Part shown: in pieces, positions 50,151 to 62,816 of the stretch | Position numbering within the stretch: position 1 is the first letter of the stretch | Layout: each line of letters begins with the position of its first letter | Assembly: GCF_037038585.1 (NCBI RefSeq) | Contig: NC_092525.1 | Coordinates: 19,488,867-19,552,866, forward strand | DNA: 64,000 bases | Source of the DNA: Patagioenas fasciata | Taxonomy: Eukaryota; Chordata; Aves; Columbiformes; Columbidae | Direction: 5' to 3' | Program-made: the position numbers and the translations under genes | The notes under the pieces: generated by a model | The model's database searches: none | What the model saw: the letters and a program-made list of their open reading frames with translations, nothing else | What the model was told of the DNA's origin: nothing

Positions 50151-51066
50151 AAACCCTGCACCCTAAATTAATTTCTGCTGGTAATCTATATCGGGTTAAA
50201 TAACGCCTCATTATTCTGCAACACAGCTGAGGCTTCTCAAAATGTTTATCTTGTTTTGTAACTGGTACCTTCTGGCATATTCCAGTGCCAACTCTCCTAG
50301 CTCTTGCTATATTTCATTCTCACTATTTTTGGAATGGAGCTGCTGGTTCCAGGTGATTTAATAAATTGCTTTTTTTTGTGTTCCTTTTAACTTACCCATC
50401 TGCTCAACACATGCGTAACTTGCAATCTGTCGGCAGTTTGCAGAAAGACAAACTGTCAGAGCTGCATGCATTTGACAACTTTGTTCCCAATTAGATTAGT
50501 GGTAATTTTAACAGATTTCAGGGCAATCGAAAAAAGGGATGACATGTTATTAAAGCATCAATTTTGACAGACCCAAGCACATACAATTTCAGTGTAAATT
50601 ATTTTAAATGCTTTAATTAAAGCTATGAAAGATTTACCCTTTTAAGCAGTAAGTGATTGCAAGACAAATATAAAGGGAAAGTGGATAACAGAGTTTCCTA
50701 AATGGCTTATGCTGCGCATGGCAGTCCACAAGTCACCACCACCGTAATCTATGACTGTAATGTTGGAGGCATAGTTAATTATTCATAGCCTCATCTCTGG
50801 AGCAGACGTGATTAAGAACATGAGGAGCATTCAGAGATCTAAGCAGTACCTATGAAAACTGGAGTTCAAACCCCTCTTAGATGCTGTTAGGAAGGAATTT
50901 AGAGGTATCTCAGAAGGTGGATATTTTTATAAATATGCTTTAATTTTTGCCCCAGTTCTGCTCTGGTTTAGATGGCCGAAGCCCAGTGGTCAGGGTGGTG
51001 GTAGATTTAGAGCAACTGGGGATTTTCTGTACTTGAAGACACTTTACAAGGCTGTACAAGCCCTGT

Positions 51067-51148
51067 AAGAAACAAAAACAAAACAAACAAAAAAACCCCA
51101 CAAAAAAAAAACCCACACCAAAAAAAACCCAAACCAACAACCCCAACA
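51067..51148. repeat. A/C-rich low-complexity tract
   Basis: Repeating AAACAAAAACA and AAAACCCA-like units; no element recognised beside it. Confidence 0.75.
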
Positions 51149-52008
51149 TTTATTATTTAAAGAGAATACAGCACTGTAAATTCATCATCCAGGAGCACTG
51201 TGCCACATGTGTAGCCCATTTAACCATTTAAATGATTTTGCAAATTGTGGCCCCTTTCCAGCAGCCTCTGTTGAGTCAGGGCTGACCTGGGCTTTGTGGC
51301 AAGCACGCTGGGCTTGGCCGCTCTCCCCCAGCCCTCGGTCCCAGCTGGAGGCCCATCAGCCTCCCTGCAGTCACACCTTCCTCGTATACACAAACCTTGC
51401 TCTGAATTGGAGCTGCAACCTTCCAGGAGGATCACTCCAAGGGGTTTGCTTATTTTCCGTGTGGCTGGCTGTGCAGTGCAGGGCTGTCTCATTTTCAAAT
51501 TGTTAAATGTGCATAGTGCTTTAGTGTATAAACTTTCAGTCCCACAACCCTGCACTGAAAATATATTTCCTTTTTAACTCAGGGACTGTAGGACCTCCTG
51601 ATGCTATTTAGAGTAAAAAGCCACAAGCACATTGATCCCATCCTTCCCTGTTTCTTAAAACCAAGCTTGCATACATCTGTTTTGGGTTTTTCTTGTTTCT
51701 TTGGGACAGGTATGATTTTCTGAAAGGCTTAGAAGTTTTTCTTTGGAGTTTGCTGACCCAAAGCGTTGCAATATTAAAATGCAATGGAAGTGAGAGAAGC
51801 TGGTCCAGCAAATAAAAACTGCACAAAGCTGGTCGGACCCTGCGGTCTCGTGCCCTTTCCAGCTGTTTGACTGCTGGAATATGCAGTGACTTGTAAGTGG
51901 CACGAGTCCAGCAAATAAGATGAAATCCTGATGGGAGTGTCTCTCACCACCTTTGGGAGTGTTTTTGATCTGCATGCAAACACTGTCAGGCTGTTCTCTG
52001 CTTTGCAG

Positions 52009-52070
52009 GCCTGTGAACCAAACTTTGAAGGATTTTGCAGTTGAAACAGCTCCTAAATCCTCTCCAGCCC
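52009..52070 (+). pseudogene. FREM1: FREM1 exon remnant
   Basis: After a good acceptor the frame reads PVNQTLKDFAVETAPKSS, matching the layout of recalled FREM1 PVLFTIQVDQLDKTAPRI (PV, T and TAP shared). The frame stays open to 52219, and later residues (HSSSVLL, HLFKI) also look FREM1-like. They would overlap the part carried by the next exon, so I keep only the first part. No clear donor. Confidence 0.5.
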
Positions 52071-52507
52071 ATTCCTCTAGTGTTCTTCTCAGCTGCTGTG
52101 AATCACCAAGGCTCCGTTTAATTCAATCAGCCTACTCAAATATGCACCTGTTTAAGATCCACCTTACTGCATCTCAGTCAACGAGCGCCAGCCTCTTGGA
52201 ATGTCTGAGTTTACCATGAAAAATCACCTTCCTTCCTTCTTAAAAAGCAGAAGAGACTGTACATCAAAGATCAGAGTGTAAGAACAAGGTTCTCCTGGTC
52301 AGTCCCCAAACTGCTGATGTTAGAAGGCCAACAAGAGAACGGGCCGATGTGATGAGTCATGGGCAACTGGTGCAGATTCTTTCAGTGCTGGTAAGAGACC
52401 ACCCTTGCTCACACATATGGAAATCCTGCTCTGATGTCCTTCACCAGGTAGCCCTGTACAGCCTCTCAAAAACGTTTCATATATATTTTCTCCTTGCCCT
52501 ATTACAG

Positions 52508-52671
52508 TTATTTGTATGTGGAAGAGACTGTCGTATATTTGGGCCAATGCAATAGGATGAAAATACTCCACTGGCACAAAGGAAGCACTGGGAAAATTGG
52601 AAATCATGAAGTCAATCATTGTTTTCCTGTCAGCAGACCAAAAAAGGAGCCAGTAGGACCTGTAAATGCAG
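52508..52671 (+). pseudogene. FREM1: Probable FREM1 CSPG exon remnant with good splice sites
   Basis: Bounded by TTTTCTCCTTGCCCTATTACAG and by a strong GTGAGT donor. One frame is open across it and ends one base into a codon. The exon at 58171 begins with the two bases that would complete a Gly codon, which is where recalled FREM1 has Gly (TTTG then EFIHEKFSQ). Within it, CNRMKI and KGS parallel CYGIYI and KAS, and RPKKEPV parallels GPKHGHL. Length agrees with the expected segment to within a few residues. Identity is low, so the phase and position carry much of the weight. Confidence 0.5.
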
Positions 52672-55600
52672 GTGAGTCATAATATTGAATGACAAGAATA
52701 TTGTGTAAAGGCTAAGATGTGGAAGAAGGTCAGAGAGAGCAACCTCTTAAATATTGTGGTCTTCACGCACACTTGTGCTTCCCCTTCCAAAGGAGCTCTG
52801 ATTGTGTTGATTCAAAACAGTAGACACTGCAGATCCTAGAGAACTCACCTTCATGACAGATTAGAATCATGATAGGAGCTCAAAAAGTTTGAGGTCTGAA
52901 AGATCTTCGAGTTTTTAGTAAACTTATCGAAAGATTGTGGGGCCATTGTAGTTTTTGGGATCAAATCACTGGTGGAAGTAGTCCCTGTAAACTAAACAGA
53001 GGCCTAAAATTGTTTATTTACTCAAGTCACATACAAAACAGAACAAAAAAACCCTGCTTGCATATGTATCAAGCTTTGCCTAATCTATTTGATAATGTTT
53101 TGCAATTAACAGGCCAATGTTCATCAGCTGATAAATAATTAACAGCTGTTGTTGTTTCTAGGGCATGACGTAAAAGGCTTACATAGGACCAAAACTAGCT
53201 TGCGTTGTTTGCCAAAACTCTGACCGAATACACACTTAGAGCTCACAAAAACAAACTTCTTTGAAAAATTGCACTTCATGATATCTCCAAGGGAGTCCTC
53301 TATGAGTCTGCCAAGCTTGTCAGATAAAAGTATTCTCCTGCTCCTTTTGTCAGACAGGTGTTGGAAATCTAAGATGAAGACTTCTCTTTTTTACAGACAT
53401 TGTTCAGGCAAATCAAGTGTAAATATGAAGGGTTTTGTATGATTCACCTACAGCTTGCTAGTGTCTATAGTTTTCCTGACATTACACACATGATTGTCTG
53501 ATCTTTGCTCAAAATCCTCAGCTCTGGAAGGAGGGAGATCTGAATTTTCTAAGATGAGTGCGTTTAAACAAAAATAGTCATCTAGTTGTTACTCATCTGA
53601 AAGGGAAAAAAAATAGACTTTCAGCAAACTCTAGTTACAAACAGGTAGTTTGAGAACACCCTTTGAATTCATCTTGCTGACTGTCTTGTCAGCTTGTAAC
53701 TCTCTTATTTGCTTACTTGCATCTGTTTTGAGTGAGGCAAGGGTCTGCACAAGCTGTGAACGCCCGTAAGAGCAATACCTGCAACCCAGTTTATGCTGGA
53801 GGAGAGCTCAGTGGCTCCCTGCAGAGCTTTTCTGATTTATTTATTTTTATACTACATATTTATCAAGTAATTACAAGATTTCTCGGCTGAGAGAGGGGGA
53901 TGACTCCTGTTTACAGCACACACAATCATCTGTGATTAAGCAAGTTAATACCACGCTCATGCAAAAGTTCGGTCTCCACACAGACAAGCTTTACTCCTGT
54001 TGTAAAGACTTCTGCTGTGCCAGAGAATGTTCATTGACCATGGTTTTTTATCCAATAGTTTCACACACTTTTTCAGATATCCCAACTTCAGGCCAAGGAG
54101 CATCAGAAAGAAAAGGGTCAAAAACTTGAACATGTCTCCAAATTAAAATTATGAAGCTATTGCAGACAGTTGAGGATAGATGTGATGTATTTGTGGCAGT
54201 GTCACTGAGGAGGTTTTCTGTAACATTTTGTACTATTTGGAGTTATCTAAGTGTTGCAGGCTTCATGCCCAGGTATATCGGTTTGCTGTAATACAGCCAA
54301 GTGACCAAGGTGTGAAAAACTAAGGCCAGGTCAGTATCTGCCAGGATGGGATGCAGTCTCCCAGCCAACTGGGGATGGTTGGAAGTGATAATTGCTGCTA
54401 TGAGAAAGCTGGATGTATTTGTGGAGTCTTTTCCTATTTTTTAAATAGGACCTTAATTGTGAATGTGTGCTTTAACTGCAAATTCTTCCAAAATTGCTCT
54501 TCTGCATACTGGCATCTCCTGTCTCACTTGGGTTCAGCTTCACCTACCTGTTGTGTATCTCTCAGGTTGTCTTGACTCAGCATTGGGACCTCATCCTGGT
54601 ATTGGCATGACTGCATATGGTGAAAAATAGAGATGTTTGTTTTCTGTGCTTTGCCAGCACTGAGACTGCTTACCTTGAGTTGTATGATATATACATATTG
54701 AAAGAGCTGGAGGTAAGTCCTGACTGATTTGATATCTCAGGGTAAAGATACAGGCTCAGACTTTGCTCTGGACTCGTGCTGCTCCTCGCAGATGAGATGA
54801 CAGTGCCCAGTGTAAGTAGTGTATAAATACAGAGACCTGGGAGTATGAGAGTGGATCATCTTCCTCTCTGTTGATGGGAGGAGAGCTTGGGTTGGTGGCA
54901 GCAGAGTTGTTTTAGCTCTGTGTGTGCTCTGAGTCCAGTTTGTGCTGGGCTAGACCATAAGTTACAGCAGAACCAGCATTCGCCTTCTGATCAGACATCA
55001 GAGTTTCATGGTGAATGTTAGTTTACTAATGTATGTAGAGGGAACTTCTTTAGAGGTGGTTGTTTGAAGGAGCAAAAAACCACTCCTTTGCTCTATTACA
55101 CCAGGACTGTTTTGTTCAAAAGAAGCACCAGTTGCTTGTGACTCTTGCTCCAAACCCTGGTGCTAGAATCAGGATTGTTGGTGACTCCTGTTGACTGCTT
55201 GTCTCTTATAAAATTCTAAAGTGACCACTGCAGTAATGTGACCACAACCTGTATTGCCAATGGTTGCAGGGCCCTCAAAATTATCAGGAAGGCTGAACGT
55301 GTGGTCAGGAGTGGTTTTGATCACAAATTACCTGAAACCCTTAGCCGCGGTGGCCTGTGCACGAACACAGAAACTGTAAGGTTTTGTCTGTTATTTCCTT
55401 TTGGAAGCAACTTAGTTTTTATTCTTTCTCCCCCTTTATCTTTTAGACTTTGCTGAAACCAGATTGTGCATCATCCTGCAAGAGTAGAGCTCTGTTCTTT
55501 AGAAAGGACAGATTTTAAAGCGAGGGGAGCTCTCTCCACCCCAGTGGGATGAATACCAGCCTACTGGCAATCACAGCAGCATTTTGGTGCTCTCCTCAAA

Positions 55601-58170
55601 TGCTCGTAAGCCTCCTGGTACCTATTCAAGCCCTGCATCTCACCCACCAAAGGAAACCCTGTGCCTTTAAATGCCCTCCCCACGGTGGGTGCACAGTTTT
55701 CTGCTTATTCTGAACTGACAGGTTTAACATGTCGCCTGCCTGGTCACCGGAGAGAGGCAGCTCTGGCAAAAGTTCAGAAGTCAGTGTTTTGGAAAGATTG
55801 GTTTGACCAGCTCTCAAGCGAGAGCAAATCCCAGACCAAAGGCAGTCAAATCTTCAACGACATTTAACCACTGTGGTGCTGTATCTTGCTGACATCCTTT
55901 TAAACCTGCAGAGGAGTCTTTGTCGTGTTTAAAACTTCAAGTTTTATTTATTGTTTCTTTTTGGCTCTGTTGGCAGGGGGAACATGGGGTGAAGAGAGGT
56001 TGTTTTGACTTAATTCTAATTAATTAATTAGCTTGCGTATGGTTCTGGCCCAAGACCATGGGACAGACTAGCAATTTTGGATGTTGCCATCGTATTTAGA
56101 CTTCTGTAATATATAGCATTGCAGTAAGGACATATATTACCTTATTGCCTCTTCAGGGCTTGTTATTTGAAGGAATCTTAAGATTTACTGCATCTTGCTT
56201 TGTAAAGTTGCTAGTTTGCAAACTTTTTCTCATCCTTTGGTATTTACATTGAAGGGAAACAATTTATTTAAAGCAAAACAAACAAACAAAAGGCATGCAA
56301 ACAGTTAATAGTAAGTGGTGTCCAAATTACATATTTCTTAAACTCATGCCCTACTTTACTACTCAGTTGTCATAAGATGTCAGACGGGGACCCATCACTG
56401 AAGAATTTCAGAATGCAGCCAGTGAAGCAACTAATTACTTGGACAGTGGCATGGAGGTGTATGTCCCCAAGGAGCTGAAACGATCAGAGTAGGTGAAGAA
56501 AGTTTGGACAGATCAGTATCTCCATAGTATAAAACCCAACCGTTGGCTGAGTCGTGGGGATGCCGAGGGTGAGGGCACCACGGGTCCTCCCTCAGGGACC
56601 ATGCATGGCAAGGGACTGCAGTACCACTGCTTCCAGAAAGAAATGCCAGTCAGCTGAACGCTTGAAGGAACATGACCTGAGATGTACGGGAATTAGAATA
56701 GTTGAGCAGTTTCTGTGTTTCATTTGGGAGACCAGTAGCTGGCTGGCTTGCTCACTGATGGCTTGTTACTCACTGCGAGGCCTTTGCTCCCCAGCCACGG
56801 CAAGAGTTGGTGTTGGTTATTTATTCTTTGTAGGCACCAGAATTACGTACTATCACGGGTAGGTGGTGGTCATTGAGCCAGCAGAGTGCAGGGTCCATCA
56901 CCTCCTGCTACACCTGGGGAAGAGGCAGCAGTAAGGGACCCTGGGACTTCTGGAGCAAACATAAGAGCCTCTGCCTTGAGCTAAAAGCTGGAAGAGAATG
57001 ACATTTATAAATTTCTCTAGGTGGCCTGTATTCGCCATTTAAAACAAGTTGCTTCAAGAGTGCAGCATGACTTTCTTCTCTCTTCCTTCATCTCAGCCCC
57101 ACCACCCTGCAGGACCTGAGAGAGGGTCAGCCCAGGATGCCAGGAACCCCTTCACTGCAGCAAGTCACTCACTTTCCCAGCCCGATCTCTCATCCTAAGC
57201 CTCCTCTGTTTGGGTAGGTGGAAGACTCAAAACCGGGTGTTTGATTCAGGATCTTTAGTGCCACAAGTCCTCAGTGGGAAATCTTAAATGTTTTTATTTT
57301 CAAAATGTTATTATATGCTCTAAGAGCAGTTGCACAAGATGATAAGAACTGTTGTATTAAGTATTAATAAGTAATACTCATCTGTGTTGTTGCACAGATT
57401 AAGGATAACTGTGGCACATCCATCTGTCAGGAAATGCATTTCCAGACCTGGAGGTCATTTTTGGAGCCTTGCTCCTGTAGCTACTTAATTCAGTACAGAT
57501 GACAAGTTCCACCAAATGGAATGATTCAACACTCAGCCTGGATGAGCAGTTTCAGGACTGGCCTTGCCTGAGGAAGGAGATGCTGACTGAGAACCATGGT
57601 CCTCCTGCGATTATGTGGCCAAGGCTGACAGATAGTCTTGGAGGACGCCTTGGACAGGTAAGATGCACCACGTGCCACACAGAGACATGCTCAGCAAACC
57701 CACGCAAATGCTGTGTGGAGGCGTAAAAGCAAAAGGACACCAGTTCTTTTGATCCTGTTGAATTCAGGCAAGGTGTTTACTCAAGGGACATATTCTTGGT
57801 TCCAAAGAAGTTGCTGAACTCCTTCCCCCATTACCTCCCATCTTTCTTTCCAGTATAGCACAGCTACTCTGAATCATTTTTTATCTAATTTAATTAACAT
57901 TTGCCAGTGCCTGCAACCTAAAACACTGTCTTAAAACATTTGCTTGAAAAGCCTCCGTGTCCCAGAGCTGTCATTTTTTAGCATGATGGATAATGGATAG
58001 AAATAATTATCCTGAACAAGGTTAGACAGCTTAAATGATTTGAGTTTCAAGGAATTAGTAAGCTTAGCTAAACATCTTATTTTTCAGACACATTAATGAT
58101 AAAAATACAATGGTGACTATAATGGATTGTAAAATCTGTACTCCACTAAAATGTATGTGGTCTCTCACAG
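52672..58170. other. Intron, FREM1-like locus
   Basis: Includes an unassigned exon-like ORF at 57494-57657 (listed separately). Open frames at 55238-55456 and 56554-56862 have FREM1-like or RT-like fragments that I judge to be chance. It ends in TGGTCTCTCACAG. Confidence 0.45.
57494..57657 (+). other. Exon-like open frame of unknown identity
   Basis: Preceded by ACTTAATTCAG and followed by GACAG plus GTAAGA, a near-perfect donor. The frame from ATG at 57499 reads through the donor and is rich in W, D and E (TKWNDSTLSLDEQFQDWPCL). It matches nothing I recognise and falls inside an intron of the FREM1-like locus. It could be an alternative exon, an exon of an overlapping non-coding transcript, or chance. 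Confidence 0.25.
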
Positions 58171-58262
58171 GTACCGCTGTCTCCAATGCCTTCACCCAGG
58201 GAGATTTAAATCAGCGTATCATCTGATATAATAAATGATCAGTCCCATCGAAAGGATTTCAG
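58171..58262 (+). pseudogene. FREM1: FREM1 CSPG exon remnant with two stops
   Basis: 92 bases with perfect splice context (CTCTCACAG before, TTTCAG then GTAAGT after). It reads TAVSNAFTQGDLNQRII, then TGA at 58224-58226, YNK and TGA at 58236-58238, ending GFQ. Recalled FREM1 has [20 protein letters not shown], ending EFQ. The FTQxDLN motif is the CSPG-repeat signature. The match is gapless up to the first stop. Splice sites look fully usable although the frame is dead. Confidence 0.8.
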
Positions 58263-59731
58263 GTAAGTTTGGATCCCAGAGAAGATGCTTCCAGGGCTCT
58301 GAGTGCTGGTGTCCAGTTCAGCTGGTCCAGGTGGGAGGGCAATGCATGCACGGGTCCTTGGCGGGATCCACAGAAAGCCAGTGCTTCAGCCACAGCCCCT
58401 GTAAACACCCTGGAAAAGGCCAGAAGAAATCAGAAGGTAGAGGCTTGATGCAAATGGAGTGAGCTATTTCAGGTTACAAAGGTATAATGGGAAGCAGAAT
58501 TGGGCTCACTGCCTCAGCATTATTTCCCCATCCCACAATTTTGGGGGAAATAAAAGTTTTGAATTAATCATTGACCTTTAGCTTTGACTAAAAGCAGAAC
58601 TTCAGCACGAAATTGCCAAACAAAATGAGAGTAACAATTTGTAATTGCTTAATTTTGGTCCTAGAAACCCAGGTGCAGGGAGGCGTCTGCGGTGCTCTGC
58701 GCTGTGCAGAAGTGGGCTCTCCTCCAGGGACTCGCAATCCCAGGCAGACAAAACACAGAGAAAAACAGGCACCTGGCAGAGAAGTGACAAGCCACAGGCA
58801 GTGGGACACCAGAGATGCCCCTCTGTGCCCCGTGCATTGCACTGTGACACCTTTCAGATAATAAACCCCCTTTGTCCAGTGAGATGCATGGACCTGATGT
58901 TGTTCCCCTCGGTGCGGAGCAGAGGGTCGCAGCCTGCTGCCTGTCACCTACAGTGAGCACTCTCTTTCACCAGGTTTTACATTTCTGGGGCCTTTAGGCA
59001 AATAAAATAGAACTCTTCATCCAAAAAATGTCCCCTTTCAGTTCTGAAAACAAATGAAAATTTTCTTTGTAAAGATGGAGAATTTGCAGACCCACTGCGT
59101 AAAATCCAGAAGTTTCACTTCAATCTTCACTTCTAACATCTTTAAATTTGTTTTTTAAAGATCTCTGCATTGGTATAGAACAATTTAAAATTCTTCTGGC
59201 AAAGTGCAGTTTTATTGCTCCAGAGCTAGCATAAAGCTGAATGGGTGGCTGTATTTCAAGCAACGAGCTGTGGGAGAGTGCAGCTTGCAAATGGCGATAG
59301 AGCCCAGAAATTGAACTCTAGCCTTTCTATTCAGTGCTCTTTTTATTATTAAGTCACAGAATAAGTAAAATGTTATGGGGACACTTTAAATCTACACTTG
59401 TTTGTACAGCACCTGGTGAATATGTGATGGGAAAAGAAAATGAAAAATGTGGGGATGCTGAAATAAGGAAGAGATTGGGTGTTGAAGAATCAAGTATGGT
59501 AAATGATGGGATACAGTTAAATCCATAGTTCTAACCTGAAATAGAAGTGCACTCTCAGTTGTGGGATGTCTCTGAGGTGGATGCCCTCTGCTTGGTACTT
59601 AGAAGATGGGACCTCTGTGTCATGGCAAGAGGAAGCAATGGCCAGAAGCTGCCTCAGCTGAAGCAAAAAAAGTGTTATTTTAACATTTGAAGATCCCTTT
59701 TGTTTTGACTTTTATGTTGTTGTTGTTCCAG
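58263..59731. other. Intron, FREM1-like locus
   Basis: GC-richer frames on both strands at 58588-58960 overlap one another and show no domain. Just before the next exon, GAAGATCCC at 59690 may be the remains of the FREM1 MDPTG residues that should come first in that exon. Confidence 0.45.
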
Positions 59732-59843
59732 ACTTGAAATAAAATGGTCCAGAACTGAATTGCACATAACTTCTTATCGTGCTCATGAAAATGAAGGCAA
59801 AGACAGGAGAGATTGTGGAACCCTCATTCCCACCAGCATCAAG
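59732..59843 (+). pseudogene. FREM1: FREM1 exon remnant, start of Calx-beta domain
   Basis: Between TGTTGTTGTTCCAG and GTAGGA. One frame, without stops, reads LEIKWSRTELHITSYRAHEN and ends IPTSIK. Recalled FREM1 has [20 protein letters not shown] and ends FVGIK, the entry into its single Calx-beta domain, a fold that in other proteins binds calcium. The centre (EGKDRRDC) does not fit and is shorter than human by several residues, so part of the first strands is lost. The residues that should precede LEIKW are missing or out of frame. Confidence 0.7.
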
Positions 59844-60763
59844 GTAGGATATGAAAGAGGTTTGGGTGGAGGATGCCTGCAGGCTGCCATTAGCACCTCT
59901 TAATGATATGAAGCCTACATGTCTGGTTGATGTATCTAAATTAGGCTAGTGAGTCTTACTTTGTTTTTAAGGGCCAAGAAGTTTCAGCTGGAGCTGGCTG
60001 GGGTTCACTTGTGGGACTTCTGTTCAGTGCAGGTGGGTCCTGGTACTACGATAACTGGGGCCAGAGACCAATATCAGTTTCTCACTAGTGCCAAACCAGT
60101 ACCTTTGGGACCACCAGTGGCCCTGGTGCTCCTGTACTCACCTGCTACTTTGTCCTGGCCTCATGACCATGGTGGTTGCCCGGTGAGAGGAGGTGTGAAT
60201 CACCATGCTAAACATGCTGGGAAAGAGTGGAAAGGCTGACCCTCCAGCTGTAGTTTCTAGTCCCGTTTTAAACATGTTTTAAATTTCACAAATCCATCGT
60301 AACTATTTTTTGCCCTTCTCCTAGCTTGACAAAATAACACAGTGTTAAATATAACTTCCTGGTGGTGTTTTTAACATGCAAAAGCAGAACCAATGTGAAC
60401 ACTAAGTAGCTTTTGCTTGTGTTTTCTGTGCCACAAATGGGGGACAAGTGACCCATCAGCTACCTCATAATTTCTAGTGTTTTCTGTGGGTCAGATGGAA
60501 GAGATCATTAAGGCAAATAGTCCCATGACAAAGAATTGACCCCATGGAGGCAGCTGCTTACCTACTACAAAAGTGAATTAGATGAAGAGGGATTTGGACG
60601 GAGCACCAAACCCGCCAGCAGCCGCTTGGGCAATGGCTTGAGATACAGGGATGAAAAATGACACAGAGAATTATTAAAGCTGAGATCTGTGTTGTAAAGG
60701 TAAAAAATGTGCCATGAATTAAATCCTGCTGCTATGTAATACTGAAGGTCTTATTATTATCAG

Positions 60764-60841
60764 TGGACTCTTGCTTCAGCTCTTGTGGCACCCAGGATCA
60801 CTGCAGCTCTGTGGTCAGGCAGTGCCTGGAGAGGAGCAGTG
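60764..60841 (+). other. Cysteine-rich exon-like open frame
   Basis: Between TTATTATTATCAG and GTAAGA. The frame reads DSCFSSCGTQDHCSSVVRQC and LERSS. The SCxxSCG...VxRQC pattern is reminiscent of a thrombospondin type 1 repeat, but the leading Trp motif is absent and the segment is short. FREM1 has no such domain. It may be chance, or a remnant of an unrelated exon. Confidence 0.2.
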
Positions 60842-62816
60842 GTAAGAAAATCACTTCCAAAGGATGGGGAAAGCAAGATGTGCCTGACACCCATGGGTGG
60901 CAGAGCTCCTCATCCCCAAACCTGCCCTGCGGAGCAAGAGCTGAGCCAACTCTGCCCCTTTGCCAAAACCAGACATCAAGGGAGAGGAACTGTAACACAT
61001 GATGGGTATTTGCTCCTCGGGTTTTCCTTTCAGTTGGCTTTTTGATGCAATTTGTTTCTCATGCTTGTGGACGTGTAATGTGAGGCAGAGCAGTCATTAT
61101 CAGGGAGCCACAACCCATAGATGAATAACATGGTTGGGTGCCAATGTTAGCGTTGGCACTGCGGGACCGTCATGTTGGTAACCGACATTAATTCCTCGTG
61201 GCAAAGCCAGTGGGCTGGTTTTCCTTAGACACTACTTTGTAATTACAGAACGAGTCCAACAAAAGCAGTAGTTAAGTATAATTATGTAGTTACTTTTTTT
61301 ACAGTTACCAGGTCATTCTCGGAGATATATATATGTGTAATTAACGTGTTGCTGCTGGGTGGCTGGGGAGAATCCAGGCTTTGGAGCATGAAGGAGCTGC
61401 AGTTTCCTCTATTGCTGGTGTTTTCGGAGGGGTAAGAGCCTCTGCTCATCCTGCTTGGCTGGGAGGAAACATTGCTTTTGGCCGTGGTTCTGACTGTTGT
61501 CCATTGTGCATCATGAGTAGAGCAGGTTGATTTTTGTCCTTTTTTTTTTTAATTATTTTTTTTATTTTTAAATTGAAGGAGAAGGAAATTTCTGTGCAAA
61601 CTTTGATTTTGCCCATGAAAATCTCAGGTTTGCTACCAGGAGATCTGATGGGGGCAATCAAAGTGCAGCTCTGTGTTCTGGTTTGGGATCACACTGATTA
61701 GCCAAAGTCCAGCAGCTTCAGCTGGATGCCCTGACATGGGAACATCATGGTGCCCCATTGTATGTCCCATCAAACATAAACAGTTGTGACTTGATTTTTC
61801 TTCTGAGAAAAAAAAAAAGCAGTATTTCAGCATTTGACTGAAAACAAATGCCAGTTAATGTTCTTTATATCTATTAAATAGGAAATCAGTAAATAAGAAT
61901 GAGAGAGTGTGAAAAATGCTGTTCAATAATTTGGGATTTTGTTGATAATAACATAGATCTTTGCCCCCAAATTTGAAATTCTAGCAACTAGCCAACTCAT
62001 GCAATATTTAGAAAATGTGTGATCTTCTGATTATTCCAGTGGAAAATGTTCAGGAATTCATTGAGCAGACTCTGTGGTAGGTTTAGATTTAAGGATTCAC
62101 TGGAGCATCTACTTAAGTCCCATTGATGCTGCAAGACCTAAATCCTGTTCTTAAATAGCCTAGCTTTCCCAGGTGAGGTTTCAGGTTAGAAAAGTGCCTC
62201 CCTGCTGGATCCATTTCGAGCCTCTCTCACCACTTGCCCTGCAGTGGGATGGATATCCAGGGGAGGATGTTTCCCCAAACATCTCCTGTTACCTGCAGCT
62301 GGATCCTCTCTTGGCTGTGAGTTGGACACAGCCCTCACGGCTTACGAGGTGGATCCCATAAACCCCAAACAAGCTAATTTCAGGCCATTAGAGTTTTGCC
62401 TTTCAAAGCCTTGGTTCCCCCTTCTGGTCTCTGCTCAAACCCTGGTAGTTGGGGTTGTGGCTGCCTGATGTGAATTTAGTCCCGGTGCAAATCTGGAGTA
62501 TCGCTGAATCCCACAGAACTGCTCTACTGTTTGATCAGGGTACACGAGGCAGGACACTTGTCACTGTCTCTCTGCAATGTTTTTCGTGGTTTTCAAAGCA
62601 TGGCTGACTTTTCCTAAATTTAAAATGTATTTAAGTGTATTTCTATGGAAACTGTGAGGCTAGAAGAATGTTTTTTAAAAAGTTTACTGTAATACCTAAT
62701 GGCAGCTGAGATAATGGCAATAGACAAACATACAATGGTGCATGGGATATCCCCAGCATCCTAAACAGCTGAGCTGCAGATGCAGGCAGGTGGAACGGAG
62801 GATGTATCCAGTATTT

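Larger units (their letters stand above)
49393..52008. other. Intron with A-rich low-complexity stretches
   Basis: A/AC-rich tracts lie at about 50081-50150 and 51067-51148. Between them, 50160-50660 is AT-rich, free of repeats and without coding likeness, resembling conserved non-coding DNA by texture only. It ends in CTGTTCTCTGCTTTGCAG. Confidence 0.45.

Noticed and set aside
55238-55456. Frame with CIANGCRALKIIRKAERVV, resembling either the FREM1 Calx-beta start or a LINE reverse-transcriptase tail
   Set aside because: The true Calx-beta start is found downstream at 59732 in proper order, and no other LINE features flank this frame; the likeness is best explained by chance.
56375-56477. 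Frame with DPSLKN and TWTVAWRCMSP, resembling FREM1 NPSLEV and SDTVEFQIMDP
   Set aside because: The exon for that protein segment is clearly at 58171-58262, so a second match upstream would break the order.
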